NCBI GenBank assembly: GCA_038277395.1
Contig: CM076193.1
Span: 70,760,252-70,824,251 of the forward strand
Length of the DNA: 64,000 bases
Reading direction: 5' to 3'
Source: Dryocosmus kuriphilus
Taxonomy: Eukaryota; Arthropoda; Insecta; Hymenoptera; Cynipidae
A model generated the notes under the pieces. It was not told where the DNA came from and searched no databases. It saw only the letters and a list, made by a program, of their open reading frames with translations. Shown piece by piece: positions 44,820-57,045 of the stretch; the first letter of the stretch is position 1; each line of letters starts with the position of its first letter. The position numbers were made by a program, and so were the translations under genes.

Positions 44820-45185
44820 AATACACCGAATAGCATTTAAAAAAAATGAATATTTCAATGCCTTCAAATGCGTAACAATTGCATTTTTTACCGAAATGCT
44901 ATTGAATGCGTTTCACTGTATGAAATTCGTTTCGTTTCAATCATTTTGAATGTGCACAAATGTGAAGCATTAAACTGACGCCATGGTAATGCTTCGCAAA
45001 GCTGAACAGTTAATCCCATTTAATGCGGTTTGGCGCGTCTTAAACTTGAATGCCTTCTGCGGAGTTATATATTGAATGGAGCCAATACCACTTAATGCCT
45101 TTTGGTGGCTGCCGTACGTAAATCCCATATAATGCCTTTTACGAAGTGAAGAACTGAACAGAGCCAATGCCATTTAATTTCCTTT
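44820..45185. mobile_element. AATGC-rich MITE-like block
   Basis: The words aatgcc, gcatta, aatgcg and ccatttaatgc recur in both orientations about every 20-40 bp (for example near 44860, 44955, 45017, 45055, 45095, 45132 and 45165). It resembles the other blocks here in which one short, partly self-complementary motif is reiterated. No clean terminal repeat was identified. Confidence 0.4.
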
Positions 45186-45252
45186 ACTATTATTTTTATT
45201 ATTATTAATTTTAAATGAATTATTATACACATGCATATATTAATTTTAAATT

Positions 45253-45486
45253 TTAATTAATTATTAAGGGCATGTGAAACTTTGCCATAAGATCAATTTA
45301 GTTTACGCAGGTTTTTATTCGCTATTTGTAATTTTTCAAAAAAAAAATAATAGTACCCCGACGTCCTTGTTGTTCTTTAGGACTCGGCACTATTATTTTT
45401 TTGAAAAATTCAAAATTGTGGATAAAAACCTGAGTAAGCTAAATTGCTCTGATGGTAAAGTATCACATGCCTTTAATAATTAATAT
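45253..45486. mobile_element. Short foldback MITE (about 230 bp)
   Basis: ttaattattaagggcatgtg at the left is mirrored by cacatgcctttaataattaa at the right. The match continues inward through gtttacgcaggtttttattc against gataaaaacctgagtaagct and a run of T/A around a short centre. No coding capacity. Confidence 0.82.
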
Positions 45487-45816
45487 TAAATATATATTGC
45501 AAATTTTTAAAAACGTGCTTCAGATGAATGTGTTTTGAAAAACATGTCGGATCATTACACATAATATATAAATAAGTAATATCGAAAGACTTTTATTCAA
45601 TAAGCAAGTGTATAATATTTACACGGTGCTTTACAAGCGCTGACTACTGCGCCTCAATGGAATTGGGAATAATACAAACGTATTGGTCGTTCCTAAAATC
45701 TAGAGTGACTACTTTGCTTTTAATGTCTGACATAGAAATCGGTGCGTGCCTTACATTTTTTATTACTTTAAAAATGTGTCGTACAGCGATATCAAAAGCA
45801 AGAAACGGTTCAACAA

Positions 45817-48027
45817 TTAATTCGGCGACGCGACGTTAAATTGAATGGTATTGTCAAGTTTAAGAATAATTTTTGTAGTTTGAAATATTTTGCCACTCTT
45901 TGAAAGTAAAACGGTGTCATTAAACTTTTTTGAACGAAGATATTTGTTGCTACTGTAAATATAAATATTAACTATACATGTTTCAAATTCCTGATCTGTT
46001 TCAAATCTGTTTTTTAAACTTGGTCCAAAAAGCGTTACATCTCCTATTTTTAAAGCACTTTTACTTACTGCTTTTTTCGTGAAAATATCTTGAAAATATT
46101 CGCTGGCTTCTTTTGATAGTAAAGGATTGCGCGGATTCAATTCATAGTATAGTCGGATGAGTGATCTCTTAGCTATTTTTTGTTCAACGCGTTTCGGACT
46201 GTTCATCACCTCTTTTAAATTGTGAATATTGTTTTCAAAAGGAAACGCTGACGTCGCCCAAAGAGGACCAGACATTTTTTCAGACTGAACAGCGTGCAGG
46301 ACAAGATGAACGTTGAAAGTCATTCGTGACTTCCCATACAAAGTCTGATAATAATTCTCAACGAAAATCAATAAGTCTATTTCGCATTTGTTTAGCTTAT
46401 CCTCCGAAATCTCGGTTTTTAACATAGTATTCACTGAATTCACGAAAAGAGCGTAATTTTCTAACATATCCTTTCTTAAAAATTTAGACAATATTGGTAA
46501 GCTATAAAAAAGTATCCAAGCTTTCTAATGCATGGCTTTCCATAAACTTCTGTTAGATATTTTTTTGGGAAGTTTATGCACATCTCATGGAGGTTAAATG
46601 AGCATAATTAGTTCTTCAATAGCTTCTCGGTCAGTAAGTGAGAAACATTTTTCTTCCAATTGTCCCAACATTGCTCAGTTATGCCCAAAAGTCCGTTATG
46701 CAAATAGTCCAGAGGAAACCCACAAACTATATCTGTATTGGGAGTGGAAGAAAAAGCTGATTCTTCCTTTACTCCGTGAATGTGTTTACCGTTACTTAGA
46801 ATATATTTTACATCCGCAATATGAGAGGCGTTAGTTGTCAGTTTTGGTTCCTCCTCCAAAAACGGATATGTTATACCAGCTTGTAAGATATAAACGCCTG
46901 GATGATAGCAATAGCTATAACTGCAGTCTGCGTTATACTGATACCGATTTTGCATTATTGTCAGAGCAATAGAATTAGCAACAACATACAAGGCAGTAAA
47001 TTTCAAAGTTATATCATGAACCGCAAGCTTTACTCGGAAGCCTTCTAAATGGAGGTGTGTAATTTGTTTCCTTAATTCTTTTATAGAAAGATTCATGAGG
47101 TCATGTTTCGGATCCGAACGCAGTACCATAATACCAGCTAGCAAGACGTATTTGAACCGAATATTTACAGGTAAGAAGTTTAACAGTATTTGCCAAGGTC
47201 AGAAACCTCGCTTAGTAATGTGAAAGAGAGGCGTGCCATCAGTGCTGATAGTAAACGTTAACGTCTTTGAATTGAATTCAACTGTTCCTTTGTACAATTT
47301 AGAATCATCAATATCACGGAAATTAGTTTCACGTGCGTAAGTTCTATCACTGTTCATTATCTGAAGGATACTCTCAATAACTTTTTTCTTTTGCAATAGA
47401 ATTTCTAACTGATATTGCAAATCCACGATAAGAAAAAAGTTAGGATTATCAAGACTAATGGTGTGCTCTGTTGCACATTTTTCACATATCTGCATCTAGC
47501 CTTTAACACCTTTTTTAAAGGAGGAGTACAAGACTTTTTATTTTTGAGAACACTTATCGCAATAGAAGTTATACGAAACTTTATCAGCAGGTGGATCGAA
47601 CACTTGTGACAATTTATAAGCAGATACTTTCAGGGCTTCAGAACGTGGACTTGCGCAAGTTTTAAGCATTTCAATTAACTATTTGCGAGCATGTTGTGTA
47701 ATACCAAATCTTACACCATAAGCTGCAACCATCTCTAATGCATCGTTTACAATCAAACCGCTCTCTTGGAACATTATTTTGTCCCCATCGTAAATACTCC
47801 ATGACGTAGAAGAATTCGCAGATTTGTCTTCTATAAGAGGCATTCCACCAGTTTTCTCGTGTGCTGATTCATGTGGGGAAGGTTCATCTTCGTGGTACTG
47901 TAGTTACACCATCATTTTCATCAGAGTCGCCAGAGTCGCAATCAGTACCATACTGTTCGTGGACATTTTCTTCTGCCTCAACAATGACCTCAGTTTCTTC
48001 CTGTTCTTCATATTTTATGAATTCCAT
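45817..48027 (-). pseudogene. Decayed CMC/EnSpm-like transposase
   Basis: The minus strand starts with ATG at 48027 and an acidic stretch (DCDSGDSDENDG). It then passes several stops and shifts before a zinc-like segment with CDKC and CEKC (47500-47600), a part ending DGTPLFHITKRGF (47199-47495), a middle part (46608-47144) with GFPLDYLHNGLLGITEQCW, and a C-terminal part (45817-46491) with SRMTFNVHLVLHAV and SGPLWATSAFPFENN. I recall this succession from arthropod transposases of the CACTA/EnSpm-like group. The superfamily name is moderately certain; inactivation is clear. Confidence 0.6.
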
Positions 48028-48289
48028 ATTTTCCATCGAATTTTACGAACTGCATTGTGGCACCTCAGCTGCATTAATTTGCATATTACAATCTAAAAAT
48101 ACAACAGCGTTTGATAAGAGTGTGAATAATGTTAACACCATTTACGTTAAATGCATAACACTTAAATCAAACAAGCTACCAAGTTCTAATAGTATACAGT
48201 CAAAACAGGCGGGTTCTGCTTTTTTAAAACAAACTTCGAAATTCAAATATTGCTAACATCGTGGGAAAATGGTATGTTAAGGCTGATGG

Positions 48290-48684
48290 ATTAGCTACCA
48301 GAGTTACTCCAAGACCTTGATCTCCATGGACGACAGAGAATGTGGATAGAACAAGATGGGGCCCTAACTCATTACGCAATAGTAGTAGTAAAAAATTTCT
48401 TGTATCAGGAATACAATAATAGGTGGATTGGACGAGGTGGACCTATCGCATGGCCACCACGATCTTCTAATCTAACGTCACCTGACTTTTTTCTATGGAG
48501 GTATATAAAAATTGTGGTATACCAGCAAGCACCCACAACTAGGGAAGAAATGATACACAGAATCCAAGCAGCTTTCCAAGCCATACCACAAAATGTTTTA
48601 CTGGAAACCGTGGGGAATTTTCAAGATAAATTAGCGCTATGTATTCAAGAAAATGGAGGCAATTGTGAGCAGCTAATTCGATAA
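48290..48684 (+). pseudogene. Tc1/mariner-superfamily transposase C-terminal fragment
   Basis: The fragment begins within LPELLQDLDLHGRQRMW and runs to a stop at 48682-48684. It contains WIEQDGALTHYA (second catalytic Asp region), NRWIGRGGPIAWPPRSSN, SPDFFLWRYIK, and ends CIQENGGNCEQLI. This is a DDE_3-type domain of a mariner-like transposase common in insects. The N-terminal DNA-binding part and first catalytic Asp are absent. Confidence 0.75.
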
Positions 48685-48729
48685 ATCGACCTGTACATTC
48701 TGGGGACGAGATTTCATACAAATCTTGCC

Positions 48730-48905
48730 TTAAGTAACTGCATCTAGTCTAGGCGATACCTCAGGTGCCTTGCGTGTCTCTAAATCTTACTTGTCTTTAC
48801 TTGATGAAGTGTACTACATACAGAAGAAAAGTCTTGGTTCAAGCCCAAATGTGGGCTTGTTTCAAGGTGTAAGACAAAGAAGCCCCGCGGAAGAAGGACG
48901 AACTT
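48730..48905. other. Possible SINE fragment with box-B-like sequence
   Basis: GTCTTGGTTCAAGCCC (near 48831-48846) matches a box B, followed by its near complement atgtgggcttg. The upstream box A is unclear. Confidence is low. Confidence 0.3.
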
Positions 48906-49154
48906 ATGCACTATACATACATACATCGAGATAAGGTCAACTAAAAACAAGCTGTTACAAAAACAAAACTGTTTTTTTTCTGTGCACTCTTGAGTTAAGC
49001 AGCTTCATAGTCATCTTCGATCGTGTCAACGCACTGACTCACATTTGATTAATCGCAATGGCAAAATTTTTTCCAAGAAGACTATATTGATGAATAAAGG
49101 TAAATATTGCACACAACAAAATTTACTAGTTTCTTTACTTTACTTATCGAACGA

Positions 49155-49265
49155 CCCTCGTACCTTGCCTTAGTTGACTGAGTCACTCGTCGATCTGCCT
49201 CAGATAGAGTGGTTCGAGCCCACATTTGAACCGAACCAAAAACTGAAGGTAACTTGACTTGAGCC
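49155..49265 (+). other. tRNA-like SINE head
   Basis: TTGCCTTAGTTGACTGAGTC (box-A-like) is followed by AGTGGTTCGAGCCCAC (box-B-like) at the spacing of a tRNA gene. The region between them looks like a degenerate anticodon arm (CGTCGATCTGCCTCAG). The arms do not fold well enough for a working tRNA, so a tRNA-derived SINE is preferred. Confidence 0.5.
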
Positions 49266-49684
49266 AACTCAAAGTCACTTTGCACATAACTAACAACGAT
49301 CGTCCATTTTATGTTCAAGTTCACCACCGGATGTCACCCCTTGAACCTTTCAATTTTTGTTCGAAAAGTTTTTTAATATCTGCGTTTTCTTACGAGAACT
49401 TTTATCTTCCTTTTAGGCCTGTTGGAGGGGTCTTATCAAAAAATTTCCACGAAGAAAAGATTTTTATTTCATTGCTTAAAATTTGAATCTGCGTTAAAAA
49501 GTTATGTTCGTCATTTAAAACAATTACCCTGGGAATGATTAGACCCTAATCAGACCGTGGGTCAGATACTGACCTATGAGGACAGCTGACTCCCTTCAAG
49601 TCCTACAACTTTTGTTAGAAAAGTTTTTTAATATCTCTCTTATCTTACGAGATATTTACCTGAATTAATTAAAATGGGACACAC

Positions 49685-51845
49685 TGTATATTAGAGTGCA
49701 TAAAAAGTGTGTTTTTAAATTTTGCAAATGCTACCCCCTAAATTCTGATCATTTGGGTGAAAAAATAATGTCCTCACTTTGCTTTTATTTTAAAACAATT
49801 TTTTATAAGTCCCACTAGGTCGTTTTAGGTCCGAAAATGAATTTCCTTAGTTTTCGGTTCTTAGAAAATATAAATTAAAGGCTAAAAAGTTCCTTTGCCT
49901 CTAGAAAAAATTTGCTTTTATTGGGGAATAGGCTCTAAATAAAAAAAAAAAATTTTTTTTGAAGTTATTATCGGGCTTAGAGTACGAAAACATGTAATTT
50001 CATTACAATGAATGGTCTGAAATGGCCCCCAAAAATTTTTTTTCAGGAATGACATGCACAGAATTTCTTCTAAAATATGAGGAGAATATTCTTCATAATA
50101 AATAAACGTAAAATATTTATACCCGGTGACAGAAAAAATCTTGAACTTTGAAACACACGAAAAATACACATTTTTTATAGCTTAAGGCCATGTAAAAGGT
50201 GGGTCACGTGACCAAGCTAGTCCTGAATTTCGTTGGTCCCAACTCATGTCCAAACGAAATAAAGTATCGCTTTGAAAGTTTGGAAAATGAAAGAGGAGGC
50301 AATAAAGTAGCAGCCTCTACTTTGTTTCGTTGGAAATTCGGAAAAAAAATGTTTCATGAAAAATAAAACTGGAAGTATTATCGGTATTCCTTCTGTCCCA
50401 ACTCATGTCCGCACGGAATAATAAATCGCACTGAAAATTTGGCGCAGTAAATACAAGGCACTAAGAAAGGAGCGGCTGGTCCTAAATACTTGCAATTGTA
50501 GAAAAAGTGTTTTTTTTTTTTTTAATTAAAAATTTGTGGTAATACCGATTACCAATTATGCTGTAGAACTTTATTGCAAGACACTGCAGGCGATTTTCAA
50601 TTTTGGAATTGGAGCACTTGATGATAGCATCCATGAAACGTGGAACGAAAAAACACAAACATTGATCACGATCTTTGTACGCAAAGGTGTAAACAATAAT
50701 ATTTGCACTTCTAATGCAACAAAAAAATTTTTTAAGGTTATAAAACTGAAGCCCAGCCACCTATCGAAGCATGTCGTGAACTTCAGCAGTCTTACAAAAA
50801 ATCAATAGCTAGTTACCAACCGCGATATTGCTTCTTTACCGACAGAGTAGGAACGTGTACCTAGTGCAAAGTGCATGCGTTGCTATTTATTATTTTTATA
50901 ATAAACTTTTATTGCTCCCCGAATTCACGCTTTTGCCATACACTGTTCTTTTATATTTATTAATATTTTCCCAAATTTTTTCCGCATTATTTCAAGTTTT
51001 ATTTTTAAATACGAATCAAAAAATATCGAACTCAGGACTGGCTTGGTCACGTGACCCACCTTTTACATGACCTTAAAGATTACTCTGGAACTTTAAATAT
51101 AATTTTTACGTATAATTTACATGAAAAATATGTTAACCTGTCAGTCCAAAATTTTATTCTGGGATAAGTTAACTGTTTTTAGGGATTTTTATATTATTAT
51201 TTATTACAAAACATTAAAGTCGGTAAGCAAATCTTATCAAAACTCAGAAAAACGAAGAATTTAACTGATGTCGGCATTAGTTAACTAACATACATATTTG
51301 ACAGGTAAATTATATGCAAAAATAAAACTTATATTCCAGAGGAATCTTTAAACTATAAAAAATGTTCATTTTTTGTGTTTCAAAATTCAAGATTTTTTGA
51401 CACCGGCTATAAATATTTTTAATTTATTCATCATAGAGAATATTTTTTTTATATTCTAGAAGAAATCCTGTGCATATGATTTTAGAAAAAAAATTTTTTG
51501 GGGGACATTTGAGACCATTTATTATAATGAAATAACTAAGTTTCGTATTGTAAGCCCAATAATAACTTCAAGAATGTTTTTTGCTTTATAAAATTTAGAG
51601 CTTATTCCCCAATAAACAACAAATATTTTCTATGGGTAAAAAAACTACTGAGCATTCAAGCTGTTTTTTTTTTAAATCGAAAACTAAGAAAATTCATTTT
51701 CCGACCTAAAACGGCCTAACGGGACCTCTACACAATTTTTTTAAAGTAAACAAAAAAAATAGGACATTATTTTTTCACCAAAATGAACAAAATTAGGGAG
51801 TTGTGTTTAAAAAATTCAAACCCCCACTTTTTTGGGCACCTTAAT
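49685..51845. mobile_element. Foldback element of 2.1 kb (arms about 540 bp)
   Basis: Left arm words (gtgaaaaaataatgtcctca, ggtcgttttaggtccgaaaa, ttggggaataggctctaaat, ggtgggtcacgtgaccaagc) occur in reverse complement in the right arm (51770, 51710, 51605, 51040). The central 796 bp contains a direct repeat of cccaactcatgtcc (50249, 50398) but no recognised gene. The right arm carries an additional TTAA element (51077-51347). A mariner relic abuts the right end. Confidence 0.83.
51077..51347. mobile_element. 271-bp TTAA MITE nested in the foldback right arm
   Basis: TTAA (51073-51076) precedes AGATTACTCTGGAAC, and ATTCCAGAGGAATCT precedes TTAA (51348-51351). The left arm of the surrounding foldback has the corresponding empty site with one TTAA (tttatagcTTAAggccatg, near 50187), which directly confirms insertion and a TTAA duplication. 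Confidence 0.85.
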
Positions 51846-51854
51846 ATATACATA

Positions 51855-52789
51855 CAAGGTGTGATCGAAAAGTAAGGTGACTTTGAATTTCTCGGGATGC
51901 GCACAGTCGATATTCGTTTTCTTTTTTTCTTATGTTGATACAATCGTCCCAAACATATGTGCACAGTTTCAGCTATATAGCATTTTTTGTTTGTTTATGA
52001 GAGGCATAAAGGTTAGAAGTGTTTTGCGTGCTCGGCGATTTTCTGCTATCGAAAAAAATGGATCAAAGAATTTGCATCCAATTTTGTGTATAAATGGAAC
52101 TAAGTGCTCCAAAACACTTGAAATGTTGACAATGGCATACGGTGAGTGTGCTCTGAGTAAAAAAAGTGTTTATAAGTGGTACAAGCTCTTTCGGGAAGGC
52201 CGAGAAGATGTTAATGACGAAGCTCGCCCTGGATGTCCCAGCATGTCAACAACTGATGAAAACTTTGAAGAAGTGTAGAAAATAGTGTCGGCGAATCGTC
52301 GAATTACCATTAGAGAAGTTGCCGATGATGTCGGCATCTCGTTTGGCTCGTGCCAAGCAATTTTAGTGGATATTTTTGGCATGAGACGTGTGTCAGCGAA
52401 GTTTGTTCCGAAACCACGATAATGCGCCAGCTCACACGTCATTGCTTGTTCGCAATTTTTTGGCCAATAACAACACCATAATCATGCCTCAGCCACCGTA
52501 TTCACCAGATTTGGCTCCCTGCGACTTTTTCCTGTTTCCAAAATTGAAAAGACCCATGAACGGATGGCGTTTTGCGACGATTGAGGAGATAAAGACCGCA
52601 TCGCTGGAAGAGCTGAAGGCTATACCAAAAAGTGATATTCATAAATGCTTTGAGGATTGAGAAAAGCGCTAGCACAAATGTATTATATCCGCGGGGGATT
52701 ACTTTGAAGGGGACAACATCAATATTGATGAATAAATAAATATTTTTTGATAAAAATAAAAAGTCACCTTACTTTTTGATCACGCCTCG
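51855..52789 (+). mobile_element. Mariner element with internal deletion
   Basis: TA (51853-51854) precedes CAAGGTGTGATCGAAAAGTA, and TACTTTTTGATCACGCCTCG precedes TA (52790-52791). The ~30-bp terminal inverted repeats and TA duplication are diagnostic of mariner. Its length of 935 bp is shorter than the usual 1.3 kb because part of the transposase is missing. Confidence 0.93.
52060..52660 (+). pseudogene. Mariner transposase, N- and C-terminal parts only
   Basis: The N-terminal part (frame to 52278) has the helix-turn-helix region TKCSKTLEMLTMAYGE, SVYKWYKLFREGREDVND and PGCPSMSTTDENFEE, then a stop and RRITIREVADDVGIS up to MRRVSAKFVPK. The frame then jumps to HDNAPAHTSLLVRNFL, which keeps the second catalytic Asp, and YSPDLAPCDFFLFPKLK with the third, ending about 52660. 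The first catalytic Asp and the region between are deleted at about 52412. The transposase is dead, but the ends could be mobilised in trans. Confidence 0.9.
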
Positions 52790-52956
52790 TATATGAGGTC
52801 AATATAAGGTCAATCGTCGCGATCATCTCAATAAACTAGTATAATTTAGATGGAATTATACATGTATGACTTATAGATGAGGAAAGTTTTAAAATATTTG
52901 TCTAAAAACTTGGTTGCAATATTATTCGCTCTTTCAAACACTGGAGGGAAGACAAT

Positions 52957-53318
52957 TCAAATTCGGGGCTTATACGTCAATGTAACGTGAAAAGTCTGTA
53001 AATCTATTTCCGTACAGTCCTGTGGTCCAATTGACATGTCTGCAGTTTTCTCAAGTGATTGCCCTTCACTTTCTTGGTCTTCTGCGTTCTTGTGATTCTG
53101 CATCCTCTTTTCCCCCATTTCATCCACTCCTACCTTTATTGACTTAACTCTTTCGGTGTCCAAGGAACAAGATTTACTGGAGTCAACTGATCGACTTTTC
53201 ATACCGTTTTCTTTATTTTCACGCGAAGAACTGTGTTGATGTCGCGACTTCTCCCTAGAAGACGCTCTACGAAGACTTGGTCGTTTAACTGACTCGATGC
53301 TCACACTAAGTCCACTCG
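52957..53318 (-). CDS. Terminal coding exon of an unidentified host gene (Ser/Arg/Lys-rich)
   Basis: On the minus strand, a pyrimidine-rich acceptor (tttttgtcacag) ends at 53319 and an open frame of about 120 codons runs to a stop near 52957. It includes KRPSLRRASSREKSRHQ, a polar low-complexity middle, and a tail EIDLQTFHVTLTYKPRI. It looks like a real but weakly conserved C-terminus of a cellular protein. I do not recognise the family. Confidence 0.45.
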
Positions 53319-53500
53319 CTGTGACAAAAATAAATAATTAAAAATTAATATTTTTCAAAAGTTTCAATATTTATTACTACTGAGATTCATTAATATTCAT
53401 TATTATAAGGTGAAGACAATAGTACAAGACACAATTACTTAAGTATTTTTGGTGGCCAGCAACAAACAGGACAATAGCTAAATAGTATTTCAATGTATTC

Positions 53501-53800
53501 TCAATAAGTATAAAAATTACTGGGTGGTGACACTTTTTGACTGGAATAGACATCAACCTTAGAATGCATTAGATTATTTAAAGGACCTGCTTTGTCCAAC
53601 CGTTTAGAACTTGAATTTAAACTTAGGTGCATTTTTAATATCACCCACATACACAACACTCTGTACGTTAGATCAATATATTCATCACCATGACCACGAT
53701 TGACAAATTCAGTGAGTGAATCCTCGGTCAGGAATAAAACGTTTGATAGTATGCTCATTAAGAACTTTGTATGGAAGTTTACATGGTCGGTATCGAAAAC
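53501..53800 (-). CDS. Possible upstream exon of the same minus-strand gene
   Basis: An open stretch reads FHTKFLMSILSNVLFLTEDS, then FVNRGHGDEYIDLTYRVLCM, with a helical, alpha-solenoid-like character, and ends with a stop at 53501. A donor could lie inside it near NNLMHSK, but splice borders are uncertain. It is about 180 bp upstream of the terminal exon. Confidence 0.3.
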   Translation of the reverse strand, partial: VFDTDHVNFHTKFLMSILSNVLFLTEDSLTEFVNRGHGDEYIDLTYRVLCMWVILKMHLSLNSSSKRLDKAGPLNNLMHSKVDVYSSQKVSPPSNFYTY

Positions 53801-54622
53801 AGATCATACTCAGACTTTAGGCACTAGCAAGAATGACAATGTAAAAACATTTAAATAAAAGAAATACATTTTTGGATACGCATTTTACACACTATTTCTT
53901 TTCAAAAATGACGAGAATCATTTATATTTTCCATTTTGTCGATTTCACGCCGTTTGAAATTCTGACGAGATTCTTCGAAACGATTTTTTAATTAATTTTT
54001 AGGTGGAAAATTATCATCAAAATTATTCATAACATACATATCGGCTCTAGGAACTTCCTTGTCAACAACTGGAGCCCCTTAGACAAGAAAGGGCGAACAC
54101 GTTGAAATATACCTCTGCCTAATCAAAACGTGTAAAGTGAAGTGTAGCCTACAGGCAGCGTACCGGTCGGCGGTTGGAAAAAGTTGAGGAGATATTGTTC
54201 TGTCAAGTAGTGAGATATCTTTTGTTAGGTTCACTTATCTGATTTAATTAATATCTGCAGAGAGAACTGAAGAAAATGGTAAGCAAAGAATGGAAAAGAT
54301 AAAAGTTGAAAAGACAAAATAAAATATAAAATTGGATATAGAGAGTATTGGGTATTTTTTGGTTTACTTTAAGTGGGATTTTCATTGTTTAAGGCCGTTG
54401 GAGCGGGGTAAAAATTTTGAGGTTACAATGGAATTTTCCAAAAACCATCATAACTGTTTGAATAGTTTGAAATTTCATCTCAAAAGTATGATATTATGTA
54501 GTGATTTAATATTCCTTATAATTAAACTTAAGATTTTTGTTGAAACATTTAAAAAAAGTAAAGAATTTATTCGTTGGAACACGAATGTATGTTCGTATTC
54601 CAACGTATAATTCAGTACTGAG
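53801..54622. other. No gene seen
   Basis: AT-rich sequence without a supportable gene or repeat. Confidence 0.4.
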
Positions 54623-55168
54623 CAGCGTTGGCAACCAGGAGGGAGAAAATTATGTCACCAGAGCCCTAAAATTATAGTGCCAACCTAAAAATTATAGTAC
54701 CCTATAATTTAAAGACCCTAGTCGAGATTTTTTCTTCAAGTTGGCTGTACGATCACTTCAAATTGGGGTTTTTCGTGTATTCTATTGATACATACCAACA
54801 AAATAAGCGCAAATACGTTGTAGTAAGGCGAAAAACGTGCAATTAATTCTATTTGTGCCTTCACTTTGCCACAATTACGCACATTTTTTTCTCGACATAG
54901 GGGAAAAAAGAAAATCCTGAAATTTTTACAGATCAAAGAATGTAAAAATTCATGCAGAAATGTTTTTTTTGTAAGAACTTTAATATACGTTGAAACTTTG
55001 GTTCATTCAGTTACATCGTCGATTTTAGAATTACTTTCCATATCAGCTATGACATTAATCACAGAAGTCGTCACAGTCACAAACACAAACAGTGTCCTCT
55101 ATGTTACATAGTATGAAATACGAAATTATGTTACATGTACGATAATTATGTGACGGTTGGGAACACTG
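54623..55168. mobile_element. hAT-type MITE with 8-bp target-site duplication
   Basis: GTACTGAG (54615-54622) precedes CAGCGTTGGCAACC, and GGTTGGGAACACTG precedes GTACTGAG (55169-55176). Short inverted repeats beginning CAG and an exact 8-bp duplication are typical of hAT elements. The 546-bp interior has no transposase. Confidence 0.82.
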
Positions 55169-56043
55169 GTACTGAGGCTCCAAATTCAATATATGTAGGA
55201 TGGTGACAAAGTACAGTAGCGTAACAATAAAAGGTGTTTCGTATACAAGTATAATGTATAATTTTTGAATAATGTTATTGAATTTTGTGTTAAAATTTAT
55301 ATAGGACATAAACTTATTTTTTGGATTTAATTTTAAAATTGTCTTAAATTATATTTATGTTACATAGTCTAAAATCATTTAGTATGATGGGTGAAAAAAA
55401 TTTGTTCTTCTTTTTTTATAAAAACCATTTCTGCGAAACATCTTTTATGATAATTTGATCGTTGGTGTAAAATTTTAATATTATTCCAGTCTATGAAAGA
55501 ACTATTGCCATTATGTTCCTTTATTAAATGTTTTGTAATTACATTGTGAAATTTTGAATTGGTTTTTATATTATTTCTATGTTCATTGATCCTAATTCTT
55601 AAGGGGCGTTTTGTTTGTCCTATATAACTTTTTCCACAATTACATTTTATTTTGTAAACTACATTACAATGATCTAAAGTTTCGAGATGATCTTTTCCTA
55701 ATGCTATGAATTTGTCTAATTTATTGTCAACCCTGAAAATAGTTTTAATATTATGATGTTGTAATAAACGTTTTATATTTTGAGATAACTTTTCCTATGT
55801 AATTTAACGTAATGATTTCTTTTTTATTTATTGTTGTTACTAAAATGTTATTATTAGGAATGGAATTAGTAGATTCAATTTTTTTATTAATTTCGTTTAA
55901 TATAATGTTGATGTGCTTTATAATAAATTCTTTAGGATAATTATTGTAATATAAAATTTGTTCAACAATTTTTAAATTATTATGATGAAAGGAGTTGTCT
56001 GACAACAAAATAGTCGAATCAACTAAGTTTTTTATAATACCTA

Positions 56044-56262
56044 CCCCGCCGGCAGGAATCGTTGTAGCAACGTTGTCACAACCGTCACATTCTAACTTAC
56101 CGATGAACGGTCACAACCGGAATAATGTTGTGGCAACGTTGGTGCAACCGGTAAAATGTCCGCTTATGTTGAACCAGAGGTTGAACGCCAATCGTTGCCC
56201 TAATGTTGTTTCGATTGGTTGCCAGTACGTTGTCTCACCGTTGGTGCACCGTCGGTATTATA

Positions 56263-56312
<50 letters not shown>

Positions 56313-56694
56313 TATATTACATATATAAGTCTAGTTTTATAGCTTGTTTTTACTTTCCAATAAAAGTATTTGAAAAGTATTTTATTCTGTAATTGTTGTT
56401 GGCATATTAATAATGCAACGTTGATGCAACGTTGCACAACCGTCGTATAACAGTTTGTAGATTCCCATCGCGCTCCATGCTCCCGACGGTGCGTCAACGT
56501 TGGGACAACCTACCGGCAACCAATCGAAACAACGCTAGGGCAACGATTGGCGTTCAACCTCTGGTTCAACATAAGCGGACATTTTACCGGTTGCACCAAC
56601 GTTGCCACAACATTATTCCGGTTGTGACCGTTCGTCGGTAAGTTAGAATGTGACGGTTGTGACAACGTTGCTACAACGATTCCTGCCGGCGGGG
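56044..56694. mobile_element. TA-flanked MITE with ~220-bp inverted repeats and CAACGTTG motifs
   Basis: TA (56042-56043) precedes CCCCGCCGGCAGGAATCGTT, and AACGATTCCTGCCGGCGGGG precedes TA (56695-56696). The inverted repeats continue to about 56260 and from about 56475. They contain many copies of caacgttg and aaccggt-like self-complementary words. The centre holds a (TA)n tract (56264-56307). The host site is the linker of Penelope-like element 2. Confidence 0.88.
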
Positions 56695-57045
56695 TATCTT
56701 GTGTTGTATTGGATGGTTTGAATAAAAATTTAGTAACTGATCTGAGTAAGTATTTTTTCGGAACCAATTTGTAATTAAAAAATTATTATTATTTTTGATG
56801 ATTTTTAAATTTAAAAAATGTAAGGAATTGTCTGTTTCTATTTCATGTGTGAGCTGAAGTCATTGATGATAGGAATTAAAAATAGTTAAGGTTTCTTGAA
56901 TTTTATCATTAGGAATGACCATAAACGTATCATCAAAATATCTGTAATAAGTCTCAATTTTAAATTTTAATTTACTTAAAATTTCAATTTCTAAGTCATC
57001 CATAGCTATATCAGCTAAAGTACCTTATATAGGAGAGCCCATTAC

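Noticed and set aside
56258..56497. Frame with a YIYIYI repeat
   Set aside because: It is a translated (TA)n microsatellite inside a MITE.
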